Source of the DNA: Aureimonas sp. OT7
GTDB taxonomy: Bacteria; Pseudomonadota; Alphaproteobacteria; Rhizobiales; Rhizobiaceae
DNA: 64,000 nucleotides
Reading direction: 5' to 3'
Assembly: GCF_014844055.1 (NCBI RefSeq)
Contig: NZ_CP062167.1
Location: 2,123,501-2,187,500 of the forward strand
The stretch's first letter is position 1. Each line of letters begins with the position of its first letter. The notes beneath the pieces were generated by a model. The model was not told the origin of the DNA and made no database searches. It saw only the letters and a list, made by a program, of their open reading frames with translations. A program made the translations under genes and the position numbers. Shown piece by piece: positions 1-9,977 of this stretch.

Positions 1-1489
1 GCCGGTAGACCGAATAGGCGGCCCAGGCGCTCCAGATGAGGATGAGCGCGGTGACGGCCAGTACGGCGCCGCTGATCGGCCGCTCCACGAAGGTCATCAG
101 GTTCCCGCGCGAGATCAGCATGGCACGGCGGAAATGCTCTTCCATCAGTGGGCCGAGTACGAAGCCCAGCAGCAAGGGGGCGGTGGGCAGGTCCAGCAGG
201 CGCATGACGTAGCCGAGGCCGCCGAAAAAGACCACGAGCCACACGTCGAACGGATTGTTGTTCACCGTGTAGACGCCGATGCAGATGAACATCAGCACGG
301 CCGGGTAGAGCAGGTGGTAGGGGATCAGCAGCAGCCGCACCCACAAGCCGATCAGCGGCACGTTCAGCACCACCAGCAGGAGATTGCCGATCCAGAAGCT
401 CATGATGAGGCCCCAGAACAGGCTGGCCTGCTCGGTCATGAGCTGCGGGCCGGGCGCTATGCCATGGATAATCAGCGCCCCCAGCATCAGCGCCATGGTG
501 GGGCTGCCCGGAATGCCCAGGGCAAGCGTCGGGATGAAGGACGTCTGGTCGGCGGAGTTGTTCGCCGATTCGGGAGCCATGATGCCCTCGATCGCGCCCT
601 TGCCGAACCGCGACCTGTCCTTTGCCACCCGTTTCTCCACCGCGTAGGCCATGAAGGCCGCGACGGAGGGTCCGGTGCCCGGAAGCGTCCCGAAGAACGA
701 GCCGATGCCGGTGCCGCGCGCCATCGGGCCGATGGACCGGCGCAGGTCGTCCCTTGTGGGCTTCATCGCCCTGAGCGTGACGCTGGAGCGATCGATGGCG
801 TTGGCCGATACGTTGCGGATGCCGACGATGATCTCCGAGACACCGAACAGGCCCATCGCCAGCGCCACCAGGCTGATGCCGTCGGCAAGCTCGAGCCAGC
901 CGAAGGTGAATCGCTGGCCGCCCGAATAGATGTCCATGCCCACGCAGCCGAAGGCGATGCCAAGGACCACCATTGCCAGGCCCTTGATCGCCGAGCCGTC
1001 TGAGATGGTCGATGCGGCGACGAGGCCCAGCACCATGAGCGCGAAATAATCGGCCGACCCGAAGGAGAGGGCGTAGGCCGCGATGGTCGGCGCAAACAGC
1101 ATCATCAGGATGATGCCGATGGTTCCGCCGACGAAGGAGGCGACCGTCGTCATCAGCAGTGCGACGCCGCCGCGCCCCTGCTTCGTCATCGGATAGTCGT
1201 CGAGGCAGGTGACGGCGTTTGCCGGCGTGCCGGGGATGTTCAGCAGGATGGACGCCGTATTGCCGCCATAGCTGGTCCCGTACCAGATGCCGGCCAGCAT
1301 GATCAGCGCCGCCGTCGCATCCAGATGGAAGGTGATGGGAAACAGCATCGAGATGGCGGCCAAGGCCCCCAGGCCGGGGATGACCCCGACGACGGTGCCC
1401 AGGAAGACGCCGACGAAGCAGTAGAAAAGGTTGTTGAGGCTGAGGGCCGTGGACAGGCCCAGGGCGACGTTGCCGTAGAGCTGTTCCAT
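1..1489 (-). CDS. tctA: Tripartite tricarboxylate transporter large permease TctA (3' end beyond the window)
   Basis: This is the large membrane subunit (normally about 500 residues, 10-12 membrane segments) of a TctABC carboxylate importer, which works with a small TctB subunit and a periplasmic TctC binding protein. The reading frame starts at the ATG at 1489 and stays open to the window edge, giving about 496 residues, so only the last few can be missing. It begins [16 protein letters not shown] and has the family's glycine/proline-rich motifs, including GTVVGVIPGLGALAAIS near the N-terminus, GTSYGGNTASILLNIPGTP, and a second half with LPGTGPSVAAFMAYAVEKR. The start codon overlaps the tctB stop by one base (TGATG), so the two are translationally coupled. 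No tctC is visible; it may lie beyond the edge or upstream elsewhere. The substrate (citrate, other tricarboxylates, terephthalate-like acids) cannot be told from sequence. Confidence 0.93.
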   Translation of the reverse strand, partial: MEQLYGNVALGLSTALSLNNLFYCFVGVFLGTVVGVIPGLGALAAISMLFPITFHLDATAALIMLAGIWYGTSYGGNTASILLNIPGTPANAVTCLDDYPMTKQGRGGVALLMTTVASFVGGTIGIILMMLFAPTIAAYALSFGSADYFALMVLGLVAASTISDGSAIKGLAMVVLGIAFGCVGMDIYSGGQRFTFGWLELADGISLVALAMGLFGVSEIIVGIRNVSANAIDRSSVTLRAMKPTRDDLRRSIGPMARGTGIGSFFGTLPGTGPSVAAFMAYAVEKRVAKDRSRFGKGAIEGIMAPESANNSADQTSFIPTLALGIPGSPTMALMLGALIIHGIAPGPQLMTEQASLFWGLIMSFWIGNLLLVVLNVPLIGLWVRLLLIPYHLLYPAVLMFICIGVYTVNNNPFDVWLVVFFGGLGYVMRLLDLPTAPLLLGFVLGPLMEEHFRRAMLISRGNLMTFVERPISGAVLAVTALILIWSAWAAYSVYR

Positions 1490-1938
1490 CAGTGCGGCCA
1501 CCGCGCCATGGTCAGCGGAAGGCCCAGCCCTGCCTTGAAGATCAGCCAGGCAAGCGTCGCCATCACCACGATGCTGGCCAGGATGGACACCGGGCGGAAG
1601 GTGCGCTCGGCAAGCGCCGCGACAAGGACCAGTGCGGCGATGGCCGGGATGAGGCCATAGGGCCGGATGACCATCGCAAAGGCGGCGATGCTGGCGAGCA
1701 CGGCGAGGGTGGATCGGATCTCGATTTCCTCGAACGTGCCTTGCCGGAAGAAGGCCGGTATCATGATGGCGATGCCGAACAGCGCCAGAATGATGCCGAC
1801 GGCGACCGGGAACATGCCCGGGCCCATCCGGCGCACGCTGCCGAGGTCGAGCGTGCCCTGCGCATAGAGCGCCATCCACACGCCCGCTGCCATCAACAGC
1901 GCGCCCGCTATAATGTCTCGATAGTCTCGCGACAGCAA
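1489..1938 (-). CDS. tctB: Tripartite tricarboxylate transporter small permease TctB
   Basis: Small membrane subunit of the TctABC transporter, 149 residues with four hydrophobic stretches, the usual TctB size. A typical TctB element, [17 protein letters not shown], follows the first membrane helix. I place the start at a TTG (1938), because GGGAGG lies five bases upstream and the protein then begins [19 protein letters not shown], just before the first helix. An open frame extends upstream to 2016 but has no good ribosome-binding site and adds a charged, non-family N-terminus. It is followed directly by tctA. Confidence 0.85.
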   Translation of the reverse strand: MLSRDYRDIIAGALLMAAGVWMALYAQGTLDLGSVRRMGPGMFPVAVGIILALFGIAIMIPAFFRQGTFEEIEIRSTLAVLASIAAFAMVIRPYGLIPAIAALVLVAALAERTFRPVSILASIVVMATLAWLIFKAGLGLPLTMARWPH

Positions 1939-2066
1939 TATCGCCTCCCTTATTGCCGGTTCGAATGCGCCTTGCTGCCGAATTGCCGTCGGCCAGTCCA
2001 ACCCGGGGGCGATCAAGACTATTCACAAGGTCGTCAGCTCAAGGCCCGGCGCAGGGGGCGGGGCGT

Positions 2067-2097
2067 CTTGCACAAGGTGCGGCTTCGGCCCTATCTA
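2067..2097 (+). promoter_or_regulatory. Candidate heat-shock (RpoH) promoter for clpP
   Basis: CTTGCA (2067-2072), a 17-base gap and CCTATCTA (2090-2097) match the alphaproteobacterial RpoH pattern CTTG-N17/18-CyTATnT closely. Transcription would start near 2104, about 75 bases before the clpP start. ClpP is a standard RpoH target. The match is by eye only. Confidence 0.6.
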
Positions 2098-2180
2098 CAG
2101 GAGGAGACGCCCCCCGTCGTGATTCTGGCTCCCCGGTCATGATCGCCGGGCGGCGACAACATAGACGGAAGCCAAATTTC

Positions 2181-2819
2181 ATGAAGCATCCAATCGAAAC
2201 CGCGCTCAACCTGGTACCGATGGTGGTCGAGCAGACCAATCGCGGCGAACGGGCCTATGACATTTTCTCCCGTCTCCTGAAGGAGCGCATCATCTTCGTG
2301 ACCGGCCCCATCGAGGATTCGATGGCGACGCTGATCTGCGCGCAGCTCCTCTTCCTCGAGGCGGAAAACCCCAAGAAGGAGATCGCCCTCTACATCAATT
2401 CGCCCGGCGGCGTGGTGACGAGCGGCATGGCGATCTACGATACGATGCAGTTCATCAAGCCCGCCGTATCGACGCTGTGCGTCGGACAGGCGGCCTCGAT
2501 GGGCTCGCTGCTTCTCTGCGCGGGCCACAAGGACATGCGGTTCGCGACGCCGAACGCGCGTATCATGGTGCACCAGCCCTCGGGCGGCTTCTCCGGCCAG
2601 GCTTCCGACATCGAGCGCCACGCCCAGGACATCATCAAGCTGAAGCGGCGCCTGAACGAGGTTTACGTCGAGCATACCGGCCAGGATTACGAAACCATTG
2701 AACGCACGCTCGACCGTGACCATTTCATGACGGCGGAGGAAGCCCAGTCCTTCGGTCTTATCGACAAGGTCTACTCATCGCGCGATGCGCTCGAGGCCGC
2801 ACTCTCAAGCGGGCAGTGA
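2181..2819 (+). CDS. clpP: ATP-dependent Clp protease proteolytic subunit ClpP
   Basis: Serine protease that forms the 14-subunit chamber of ClpXP/ClpAP and degrades unfolded or tagged cytoplasmic proteins; in alphaproteobacteria it also controls the cell cycle. It is 212 residues, a normal length. The catalytic triad is visible: Ser106 in GQAASMGSL, His131 in MVHQPSGG and Asp180 in ERTLDRDHF. The oxyanion strand [11 protein letters not shown] is intact. The ATG at 2181 gives the usual rhizobial N-terminus [18 protein letters not shown]; an in-frame ATG at 2139 would add a basic, unconserved leader. clpX follows after 210 bases, so clpX may have its own promoter as well. Confidence 0.98.
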   Translation: MKHPIETALNLVPMVVEQTNRGERAYDIFSRLLKERIIFVTGPIEDSMATLICAQLLFLEAENPKKEIALYINSPGGVVTSGMAIYDTMQFIKPAVSTLCVGQAASMGSLLLCAGHKDMRFATPNARIMVHQPSGGFSGQASDIERHAQDIIKLKRRLNEVYVEHTGQDYETIERTLDRDHFMTAEEAQSFGLIDKVYSSRDALEAALSSGQ

Positions 2820-3029
2820 CGGCGTCTTTCGCTGCGGCGCGACACGAAGCAAGGGTCGGTCAAGCTGTCCCGGCTAACGTGAGCTAGAGCAAAACTGTCA
2901 CATTCGCCCATTGGAATACGGATTGGGCCCGAAGGTCATATTGTGGGCGCCCGGAGAAGCGAATAGCTTTCTTTGCAGCCCACCGGCGGAACCGCCGCAA
3001 AGGCGGTTCCCGAGCGGAAGGAACGGAAC

Positions 3030-4298
3030 ATGAGCAAGATCAGCGGCGGCGACTCCAAGAACACGCTCTATTGCTCTTTCTGCGGAAAGAGCCAGCATGA
3101 GGTTCGCAAGCTGATTGCGGGGCCGACGGTCTTCATCTGCGACGAATGCGTTGAGCTGTGCATGGACATCATCCGGGAAGAGAACAAATCTTCCATGGTG
3201 AAGTCCCGGGAGGGCGTGCCCACGCCCCAGGAGATCATCGCGGTTCTGGACGATTACGTCATCGGCCAGTCCTTCGCGAAGAAGGTCCTGTCCGTCGCGG
3301 TGCACAATCACTACAAGCGGCTGGCCCATGCGGCGAAGAACAACGACGTCGAGCTGGCGAAGTCGAACATCCTGCTGATCGGCCCCACCGGCTGCGGCAA
3401 GACGTTGCTTGCCCAGACGCTGGCGCGCATCCTCGATGTGCCCTTCACGATGGCCGACGCCACCACGCTGACGGAAGCCGGCTATGTGGGCGAGGATGTC
3501 GAGAACATCATCCTCAAGCTGCTCCAGTCCGCCGACTACAATGTCGAGCGGGCGCAGCGCGGCATCGTCTACATCGACGAGATCGACAAGATCAGCCGCA
3601 AGTCCGACAATCCGTCCATCACGCGCGACGTGTCGGGCGAGGGCGTGCAGCAGGCCCTTCTGAAGATCATGGAAGGAACGGTCGCGTCGGTGCCGCCGCA
3701 GGGAGGCCGGAAGCATCCGCAGCAGGAATTCCTCCAGGTCGATACCGCAAACATCCTGTTCATCTGCGGCGGTGCCTTCGCCGGGCTGGATCGGATCATC
3801 TCGGACCGGGGCCGGAAGACCTCGATCGGGTTCAGCGCAAACGTGCTGTCGCCGGAAGACCGGCGCACGGGCGAACTGTTCCGGCAGGTCGAGCCCGAGG
3901 ATCTGCTGAAGTTCGGCCTGATCCCCGAATTCGTCGGCCGCCTGCCCGTTTTGGCAACGCTGGAGGATCTGGACGAGGTCGCTCTCGTGCAGATTCTGGT
4001 GCAGCCCAAGAATGCGCTGGTGAAGCAGTATCAGCGGCTGTTCGAGATGGAGAATGTCGAGCTGTCGTTCCACGAGGACGCCCTCAAGGCGATTGCCCGC
4101 AAGGCCATCGAGCGCAAGACCGGCGCACGCGGCCTGCGGTCCATCATGGAAGCCATGCTGCTGGATACCATGTTCGACCTGCCGACGCTGGAAGGCGTCC
4201 GGGAGGTCGTCATCTCGGAGGATGTCATCGACGGCAATGCCCGGCCTTTGTACATCTACGCGGACCGTAAGGACGAGAAGGAGAACGTCAGCGCCTGA
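3030..4298 (+). CDS. clpX: ATP-dependent Clp protease ATP-binding subunit ClpX
   Basis: AAA+ unfoldase that recognises substrates and feeds them to ClpP. It is 422 residues, the family length. The N-terminal zinc-binding domain has Cys15, Cys18, Cys37 and Cys40; Walker A is GPTGCGKT at 118-125 and Walker B is [10 protein letters not shown] near 179-188. The pore-loop GYVG motif (151-154) and the ClpP-binding IGF-type loop (around TSIGFSANV) are also present. I start at the ATG at 3030, preceded by GGAAGGAACGGAAC, rather than at the upstream open frame from 2973. Gene order clpP-clpX-lon is conserved in this bacterial class. Confidence 0.98.
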   Translation: MSKISGGDSKNTLYCSFCGKSQHEVRKLIAGPTVFICDECVELCMDIIREENKSSMVKSREGVPTPQEIIAVLDDYVIGQSFAKKVLSVAVHNHYKRLAHAAKNNDVELAKSNILLIGPTGCGKTLLAQTLARILDVPFTMADATTLTEAGYVGEDVENIILKLLQSADYNVERAQRGIVYIDEIDKISRKSDNPSITRDVSGEGVQQALLKIMEGTVASVPPQGGRKHPQQEFLQVDTANILFICGGAFAGLDRIISDRGRKTSIGFSANVLSPEDRRTGELFRQVEPEDLLKFGLIPEFVGRLPVLATLEDLDEVALVQILVQPKNALVKQYQRLFEMENVELSFHEDALKAIARKAIERKTGARGLRSIMEAMLLDTMFDLPTLEGVREVVISEDVIDGNARPLYIYADRKDEKENVSA

Positions 4299-4356
4299 CG
4301 CAGACGTTTGCGGCAATCCGCCAGCCGGCACGGCTGGTGGACGCCCCCTTATCCGG

Positions 4357-4389
4357 CAGGCCCGCGTCGCGTGCAGCGGCGCGGGCCTG
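4357..4389 (+). terminator. Hairpin after clpX, possible terminator
   Basis: CAGGCCCGC (4357-4365) pairs with GCGGGCCTG (4381-4389) in a nine-base-pair GC-rich stem with a 15-base loop, about 60 bases after the clpX stop. The following tract (TTGCGTTTC) is only moderately T-rich, so termination strength is uncertain. Confidence 0.4.
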
Positions 4390-4437
4390 TTGCGTTTCAT
4401 GCCCCGGCGCATGGCGATTTTGCAAGGCAGCATGACG

Positions 4438-4467
4438 CTTGAATGTCGGTGGGTTTGAGACCACATT
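4438..4467 (+). promoter_or_regulatory. Candidate heat-shock (RpoH) promoter for lon
   Basis: CTTGAA (4438-4443), 17 bases, then CCACATT (4461-4467) resembles the RpoH promoter pattern. It sits about 90 bases upstream of lon, a classic heat-shock gene, and lies after the clpX hairpin. The -10 half is imperfect (CCACATT for CyTATnT). Confidence 0.5.
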
Positions 4468-4554
4468 GAGATTGGTAGTGGGCGGTACGCCGGGTGCTTC
4501 GACGAAGGCCCGGCCGGCCGGCCCAAGGCGGCCTTGCCGCAGAAAGGATAGTTG

Positions 4555-6975
4555 ATGTCCATCGATCAAACGGTACAAGCCGGCTCTCCCGAGACCCTGT
4601 ACCCTGTGCTCCCCCTGCGGGACATCGTCGTCTTCCCGCACATGATCGTGCCGCTGTTCGTGGGGCGCGAGAAATCCATCAAGGCTCTCGAAGAGGTGAT
4701 GGGCGCGGACAAGCAGATCCTGCTGGCGACGCAGCGCAACGCGACCGACGAAGATCCGGCGCCCGACGCCATCTACGAGATCGGCACGCTTGCCAACGTC
4801 CTGCAGCTGCTGAAACTCCCCGACGGGACCGTCAAGGTCCTGGTGGAGGGGATTTCGCGCGCGCATATCGATCGCTTCACCGACCGTGCCGATTGGCATG
4901 AGGCGGTTGCCAGCATCGTGCCCCCGCGCGACGAAGATCCGGTCGAGATCGAGGCGCTGGCGCGCTCGGTGATCTCGGAGTTCGAGAATTACGTAAAGCT
5001 CAACAAGAAGATTTCGCCGGAAGTCGTTGGCGCAGCTGGCCAGATCGACGATTACTCCAAGCTGGCCGACACGGTCGCTTCGCATCTGGCGATCAAGATC
5101 TCCGAAAAGCAGGAGATGCTGACTCTCGTCGGGACGCGTGAGCGGCTCGAGAAGGCGCTTGCCTTCATGGAGTCGGAGATTTCCGTCCTGCAGGTGGAAA
5201 AGCGCATCCGGTCCCGGGTCAAGCGGCAGATGGAGAAGACCCAGCGCGAGTACTATCTGAACGAGCAGATGAAGGCCATTCAGAAGGAGCTCGGCGACGG
5301 CGAGGAAGGCCGCGACGAGATGGCCGAGATCGAAGAGCGCATCAAGAAGACGCGCCTTTCGAAGGAGGCCAAGGAGAAGGCCAATGCCGAGCTGAAGAAG
5401 CTTCGGCAGATGAGCCCGATGTCGGCCGAGGCGACGGTGGTCCGTAACTATCTGGATTGGCTGCTGGGCCTGCCCTGGGGCAAGTTTTCGCGTGCCAAGA
5501 TCGACCTCAGGAAGGCCGAGGCCTTGCTCGACGCCGAGCATTACGGCCTCGACAAGGTCAAGGAGCGCATCGTCGAGTATCTCGCGGTGCAAAGCCGCCA
5601 GACCAAGCTGAAGGGGCCGATCCTCTGCCTCGTCGGGCCTCCGGGCGTCGGCAAGACGTCGCTCGCCAAGTCCATCGCCAAGGCGACGGGCCGCGAGTAT
5701 GTGCGCGTGGCGCTGGGCGGCGTCCGTGACGAGGCCGAGATCCGCGGCCACAGGCGCACCTATATCGGCTCCATGCCCGGCAAGGTCGTGCAGTCGATGA
5801 AGAAGGCGAAGAAGGCCAATCCGCTGTTCCTGCTCGACGAGATCGACAAGCTGGGCCAGGACTATCGGGGCGATCCGTCTTCGGCGCTGCTCGAGGTGCT
5901 GGACCCGGAGCAGAACTCCACCTTCATGGATCATTACCTGGAGGTCGAGTTCGACCTGTCGTCCGTCATGTTCGTCACGACGGCCAACACGCTGAACATC
6001 CCCGGGCCGCTGATGGACCGGATGGAGATCATCCGCATCGCCGGCTACACCGAGGACGAGAAGGTCGAGATCGCCAAGCGGCATTTGCTGCCGAAGGCCA
6101 TCCGCGACCATGCCCTGCAGCCGCATGAGTTCTCGGTCAGCGACGACGCGCTGCGGGAGATCGCCCGTCGCTACACGCGTGAAGCCGGCGTGCGCTCCTA
6201 CGAGCGTGAGGTCATGACGCTCGCCCGTAAGGCGGTGACCCTTATCCTGAAGGGTGAAACCAAGCGGGTGGACGTGACAGCCGCCAACATCTCGGACTAT
6301 CTCGGCGTGCCGCGTTACCGTTATGGCGAGGTGGAAGCCGACGATCAGGTCGGTGTCGTGACCGGTCTGGCCTGGACGGAGGTCGGTGGCGAGCTGTTGA
6401 CCATCGAAGGCGTCATGATGCCCGGCAAGGGCCGCATGACGGTGACGGGCAACCTGCGCGACGTGATGAAGGAATCGATCTCCGCTGCCGCATCCTATGT
6501 GCGCAGTCGTGCGGTCGATTACGGGATCGAGCCACCGCTCTTCGACCGCCGCGACATCCACGTGCACGTACCGGAAGGTGCGACGCCCAAGGATGGTCCG
6601 TCGGCGGGCGTTGCGATGGCAACGTCCATCATCTCGGTCATGACGGGCATCCCGGTGCGCCGGGATATCGCCATGACGGGCGAGATCACGTTGCGCGGGC
6701 GAGTGCTGCCGATCGGCGGGCTCAAGGAGAAGCTTCTGGCCGCATTGCGGGGCGGGATCAAGAAGGTCCTTATCCCCGAGGACAACGCCAAGGACCTTGT
6801 CGATATTCCGGACAATGTGAAAAACAATCTGGAAATCGTGCCCGTGTCCCGCATCGGCGAGGTGCTCAAGCATGCGCTGGTCCGCCAGCCCGAGCCGATC
6901 GACTGGGACGAGTCGGCGCACCCCCTTCCGGCGGTCGACAATGCCGACGATACGGCCGTTACGACGGCCCACTAA
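4555..6975 (+). CDS. lon: ATP-dependent protease Lon (La)
   Basis: Homohexameric AAA+ serine protease that degrades misfolded and short-lived regulatory proteins in the cytoplasm. It is 806 residues, normal for bacterial LonA. The order is: N-terminal LON substrate-binding domain starting at [20 protein letters not shown], a coiled-coil region, an AAA+ domain with Walker A GPPGVGKT near residue 361 and Walker [11 protein letters not shown], then the protease domain with catalytic Ser683 in PKDGPSAG and Lys726 in [16 protein letters not shown] lies six bases before the ATG; a TTG immediately upstream (4552) could also serve. A clear terminator follows. Confidence 0.98.
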   Translation: MSIDQTVQAGSPETLYPVLPLRDIVVFPHMIVPLFVGREKSIKALEEVMGADKQILLATQRNATDEDPAPDAIYEIGTLANVLQLLKLPDGTVKVLVEGISRAHIDRFTDRADWHEAVASIVPPRDEDPVEIEALARSVISEFENYVKLNKKISPEVVGAAGQIDDYSKLADTVASHLAIKISEKQEMLTLVGTRERLEKALAFMESEISVLQVEKRIRSRVKRQMEKTQREYYLNEQMKAIQKELGDGEEGRDEMAEIEERIKKTRLSKEAKEKANAELKKLRQMSPMSAEATVVRNYLDWLLGLPWGKFSRAKIDLRKAEALLDAEHYGLDKVKERIVEYLAVQSRQTKLKGPILCLVGPPGVGKTSLAKSIAKATGREYVRVALGGVRDEAEIRGHRRTYIGSMPGKVVQSMKKAKKANPLFLLDEIDKLGQDYRGDPSSALLEVLDPEQNSTFMDHYLEVEFDLSSVMFVTTANTLNIPGPLMDRMEIIRIAGYTEDEKVEIAKRHLLPKAIRDHALQPHEFSVSDDALREIARRYTREAGVRSYEREVMTLARKAVTLILKGETKRVDVTAANISDYLGVPRYRYGEVEADDQVGVVTGLAWTEVGGELLTIEGVMMPGKGRMTVTGNLRDVMKESISAAASYVRSRAVDYGIEPPLFDRRDIHVHVPEGATPKDGPSAGVAMATSIISVMTGIPVRRDIAMTGEITLRGRVLPIGGLKEKLLAALRGGIKKVLIPEDNAKDLVDIPDNVKNNLEIVPVSRIGEVLKHALVRQPEPIDWDESAHPLPAVDNADDTAVTTAH

Positions 6976-7001
6976 GCCGCATTTGCGACACAATGTGGAA
7001 A

Positions 7002-7027
7002 AATGCCGCCTTCGGGCGGCATTTTTT
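7002..7027 (+). terminator. Intrinsic terminator of lon
   Basis: AATGCCGCC (7002-7010), a TTCG loop and GGCGGCATT (7015-7023) form a perfect nine-base-pair stem followed by a T run. This is a textbook rho-independent terminator 26 bases after the lon stop. Confidence 0.92.
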
Positions 7028-7142
7028 GTGCGCAAAGGCCAGTTTTCCGGGCTTTCGGGGCTTGCAGAGCTTGAATGATGTAACGCTTTTGACCATCGTC
7101 TGCAGCCAACCGGTGCGGTGCGCCGTAGTCAGGAGGATACTG

Positions 7143-7421
7143 ATGAACAAGAATGAACTCGTTTCGGCCGTGGCTGAAAAGGCCGGTCTCAGCAAGGCGC
7201 AGGCGACCGAAGCGGTCGACGCCGTCTTCACCTCGATCGAGGGTGCGCTCTCCGGCGGTGACGACCTGCGTCTCGTCGGCTTTGGCACCTTCTCGGTTTC
7301 GCGTCGCGAAGCCAGCAAGGGCCGCAACCCGTCCACGGGCGCGGAAGTCGATATTCCGGCACGTAACGTACCGAAGTTCACGCCCGGCAAGGGCCTGAAG
7401 GACGCGGTCAACAAGCGCTAA
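7143..7421 (+). CDS. hupB: DNA-binding protein HU (HupB)
   Basis: Small histone-like protein that binds and bends DNA as a dimer and compacts the nucleoid. It is 92 residues and starts MNKNELVSAVAEKAGLSK with the HU signature region around GFGTFSVSRREASKGRNP and the DNA-binding arm ending in IPARNVPKFTPGKGLKDAV. CAGGAGG lies about five bases before the ATG. lon-hupB adjacency is common in proteobacteria, but the terminator between them makes hupB a separate unit. Confidence 0.97.
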   Translation: MNKNELVSAVAEKAGLSKAQATEAVDAVFTSIEGALSGGDDLRLVGFGTFSVSRREASKGRNPSTGAEVDIPARNVPKFTPGKGLKDAVNKR

Positions 7422-7441
7422 GCATCTGGTGCAAAAGTTTC

Positions 7442-7494
7442 GCCAGCCATAAGGCTGGCCAAAAGGGGTGGGTGCCATTGGCGTCCACCCCTTT
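7442..7494. terminator. Two hairpins between convergent hupB and MFS gene
   Basis: The first hairpin is GCCAGCC/GGCTGGC (7442-7459). The second, AAAGGGGTGG (7462-7471) with CCACCCCTTT (7485-7494), has A/T tracts at both ends and could terminate both the rightward hupB and the leftward transporter transcripts. Confidence 0.7.
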
Positions 7495-7547
7495 GTCTTG
7501 TCCGTTCCCGGCACCCCCGGGATCGACACAAGAAGCCGGTCGGGCCG

Positions 7548-8744
7548 CTAGGCGTCGCAACACGCCGATCTGTTCGCGACATGCCCCTTGTAGCCCCGGG
7601 CAGGCGTGAGAGCCCAGGCGATTACCGCCAGCCCCAGGGCGATCAGCGACAACACGGCGCCGGCCCAGTTCGGAGAGGCGATGCCGAGCCCGGCGGTAAT
7701 GGTGACCCCACCGACATAGGCGCCGATGGCGTTGCCCAGGTTGAACATACCGATGTTCACCGATGCGGCCATCGTCGGGGCACCGGCACTGGCTGCGCGA
7801 TCCATCACCAGTTTCTGGAGGGGCGAGCAGGTGGCAAAACCGAATGCCGCCATGAGAAAGACCGAGATGCAGGCGACGGCGCTATTGTCCGCCTTCAGCC
7901 AGAAGATGAAAAGAACGGCGGCCTGCGCGGCCAAGGTGACGAACAGTGTTCCGAACAGCGACCGGTCGGCGAAGCGCCCGCCGAACCAGTTTCCGACGGC
8001 GAGGCCAAGGCCGAAGAGAATCATGATCTGCGCGACGCCGGCTTCCGTGAACCCGGCCACTTCGATCATCATCGGCGCAATGTAGGTGATGGAGGTGAAG
8101 AACGCGGCAGGGCCGAAGACGGTGATCGCCATGGCCAGCAGGACCTGGGGATCGACGAAGGCCCGCAGTTCCGATTTCAGTTCTATGGCCTTGCCGGCCT
8201 TGATCGGCGGCACGAGCAGCGCCACGCTGACGACGGTTGCAACGCCGATGGCGGCCGCCAGCCAGAACGCCAGCCGCCAGTCGTACATCTGCGCCAGCCA
8301 CGTTCCGGCGGGTACGCCGAAGAGATTGGCGAAGGTCAGCCCCGAGAACATGAAGGCAATGGCACTTGCCTGCCTGTCCTTTGCCACCAGCGAGGCTGCG
8401 ATGATGGAGCCGATCCCGAAAAAGGTGCCGTGATTGAAGGCCGTCAACACGCGGCCCGCAAGGGCGACGGTCAGGTTCGGCGCAAGCGCGGTGACGATAT
8501 TTCCGAGGGTGAAGACGATCGACAGGACGACGAGCATCGTCTTGCGTGGAACGCGCGATCCCAGCACCGTCAGGATCGGGGCGCCAACGAAGACGCCGAG
8601 GGCATAGATGGTGGCCATCAGCCCGGCTTGCGGAATACCGACGCCGAAATCACCGGCGATCTGGGGCAGGATGCCGGCGACGACGAATTCGGTCAATCCG
8701 ATGCCGAATGCGCCGATCGCCAGCGCAAATAGTGCGACTGGCAT
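7548..8744 (-). CDS. MFS transporter, AraJ/YdhP-type (DHA1 family)
   Basis: Inner-membrane major facilitator protein of about 398 residues with 12 predicted membrane segments. It resembles the AraJ/YdhP/PbuE-type H+-antiport exporters: an N-terminal LTEFVVAGILPQIAGDFGV segment, the loop 2-3 motif GSRVPRKTML and RVLTAFNHGTFFGIG in helix 4. I use the ATG at 8744 because GGAG lies seven bases upstream; the ATG at 8756 adds four residues. It is divergent from an Lrp/AsnC regulator 86 bases away, which suggests local control. Export of sugars, purines or drugs is possible; the substrate is unknown. Confidence 0.85.
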   Translation of the reverse strand: MPVALFALAIGAFGIGLTEFVVAGILPQIAGDFGVGIPQAGLMATIYALGVFVGAPILTVLGSRVPRKTMLVVLSIVFTLGNIVTALAPNLTVALAGRVLTAFNHGTFFGIGSIIAASLVAKDRQASAIAFMFSGLTFANLFGVPAGTWLAQMYDWRLAFWLAAAIGVATVVSVALLVPPIKAGKAIELKSELRAFVDPQVLLAMAITVFGPAAFFTSITYIAPMMIEVAGFTEAGVAQIMILFGLGLAVGNWFGGRFADRSLFGTLFVTLAAQAAVLFIFWLKADNSAVACISVFLMAAFGFATCSPLQKLVMDRAASAGAPTMAASVNIGMFNLGNAIGAYVGGVTITAGLGIASPNWAGAVLSLIALGLAVIAWALTPARGYKGHVANRSACCDA

Positions 8745-8830
8745 GGCAGTCTCCATAGAGTGTGCTGGACACCGAACCTCGTTCGGTCGTAGCCTTAATA
8801 GGAGACATAAAATCCGGTTAGAAGGCTGTT

Positions 8831-9343
8831 ATGGGCATGTCCTATAAAGAAACAGACGTCATTCGGCAGGCGCGGCATCATCCGGCCGAACTGGACCGGA
8901 TCGACCGAAGGATATTAGGCGCGCTCGCGCAGGATGCTTCCCGCAGCTACGCGGAACTCAGCGCGTTGGTGAATCTCTCCGCGCCCGCCGTGCATGACCG
9001 GGTAAAGCGCCTCAAGCGGGACGGGGTCATCAAGGGCACGGTCGCGGTGCTGGATGGCTGCAAGCTGGGCCGCACGCTGCTGACCTTCCTGGTGGTCGAC
9101 ACGAGCAGCTACAGCGCGACACGACATCTCCTGAAGTTTGCGGATCGGCCCGAGGTGGAAGAGCTGCACACCGTGGCGGGCGACGGGTGCGTGTTGATCA
9201 AGGTGCGTGCCGTCGACACCGAGGGATTGGAAAGTTTCCTGATGGAGATCCAGAGCCTGGAAGGTGTCCGGTCTGTCCGCAGCTACATCACCCTCTCGAC
9301 CTTTCTCGAGCGAGGCCCCGCCCCGGAGCAGGGCACGCCATAG
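8831..9343 (+). CDS. Lrp/AsnC family transcriptional regulator
   Basis: Feast/famine-type regulator of 170 residues. After a short N-terminal tail, the winged helix-turn-helix starts at ELDRIDRRILGALAQDASRS and includes NLSAPAVHDRVKRLKRDGVI. The C-terminal RAM/ligand-binding domain follows, with the usual HTVAGDGCVLIKVRA strand. Proteins of this family bind DNA as octamers and respond to amino acids. The gene is divergent from the MFS transporter, its likely target. A second ATG two codons in (8837) is equally possible. Confidence 0.9.
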   Translation: MGMSYKETDVIRQARHHPAELDRIDRRILGALAQDASRSYAELSALVNLSAPAVHDRVKRLKRDGVIKGTVAVLDGCKLGRTLLTFLVVDTSSYSATRHLLKFADRPEVEELHTVAGDGCVLIKVRAVDTEGLESFLMEIQSLEGVRSVRSYITLSTFLERGPAPEQGTP

Positions 9344-9411
9344 AGGCGGTAAGACAAGTTCGTGCTGCGATGCATGCAGCCGAGACCGCAGGTGTGGCGC
9401 AGGTCTGCTGC

Positions 9412-9975
9412 TTAGCCAAACAGCGTTGGACGCCCTGACTCATGGTCGAGCAGCCACTGCTTTCGCGACAGGCCGCTTCCGTAACCCGTCAGGGATGCGT
9501 TGGCTCCAACTACGCGGTGACACGGAACGACGATGTTGATTGTGTTGAGCCCGTTTGCCGATCCAACCGCGCGAAAGGCGGTCGGACGTCCGATGCGGCG
9601 TGCAAGTTCACCGTAGGTGATGGTGGTCCCGACAGGAATTCGGAGCAGCTCGTTCCAGACGCTGCACTGGAACGGTGTCCCGTTCATACGCACCGGAAGC
9701 GAGGAGAGGGCGCCGACCTCACCTGCGAAGTAAGCCTCAAAGGCGCAGTAAGCGGCAGACCGTCCCGCCCGGGCGATGATTGCGACCGAGCCGTACTGGA
9801 GAAAGAGGCGGCGGTGCATCCGGACCTCGTAGTCGACCCAATCGGCGACACGAAGGCGGTCGTCGACATCGGTCAACAGGACCAGCTGCCCGATAGGAGT
9901 GCGTTGGCGCTCAAGGAAGAACGTTTCGACCAACGTTGTATTCTGTTCGCCAGCGTCTCCGGGCAACTTCGGCAT
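9412..9975 (-). CDS. ogt: Methylated-DNA--[protein]-cysteine S-methyltransferase (Ogt-type)
   Basis: Suicide DNA-repair protein that moves the alkyl group from O6-alkylguanine to its own cysteine. It is 187 residues. The active-site motif is PCHRV with Cys152, preceded by the arginine-finger helix FRAVGSANGLNTINIVV and the ATase start GTPFQCSVWNELLRIPVG. The N-terminal ribonuclease-like domain is also present. The ATG at 9975 comes two bases after the stop of the upstream (leftward) transporter pseudogene, so both were probably one operon. Confidence 0.92.
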   Translation of the reverse strand: MPKLPGDAGEQNTTLVETFFLERQRTPIGQLVLLTDVDDRLRVADWVDYEVRMHRRLFLQYGSVAIIARAGRSAAYCAFEAYFAGEVGALSSLPVRMNGTPFQCSVWNELLRIPVGTTITYGELARRIGRPTAFRAVGSANGLNTINIVVPCHRVVGANASLTGYGSGLSRKQWLLDHESGRPTLFG

Positions 9976-9977
9976 GA

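Noticed and set aside
134..1003. Rightward frames over tctA
   Set aside because: Composition typical of a reverse shadow; the leftward frame encodes a recognisable TctA.
2898..4562. A 554-codon frame antisense to clpX
   Set aside because: Shadow of clpX, with no plausible product.
4288..7035. A 915-codon open frame antisense to lon
   Set aside because: Antisense shadow; lon is complete with all catalytic residues and no start signal supports the reverse frame.
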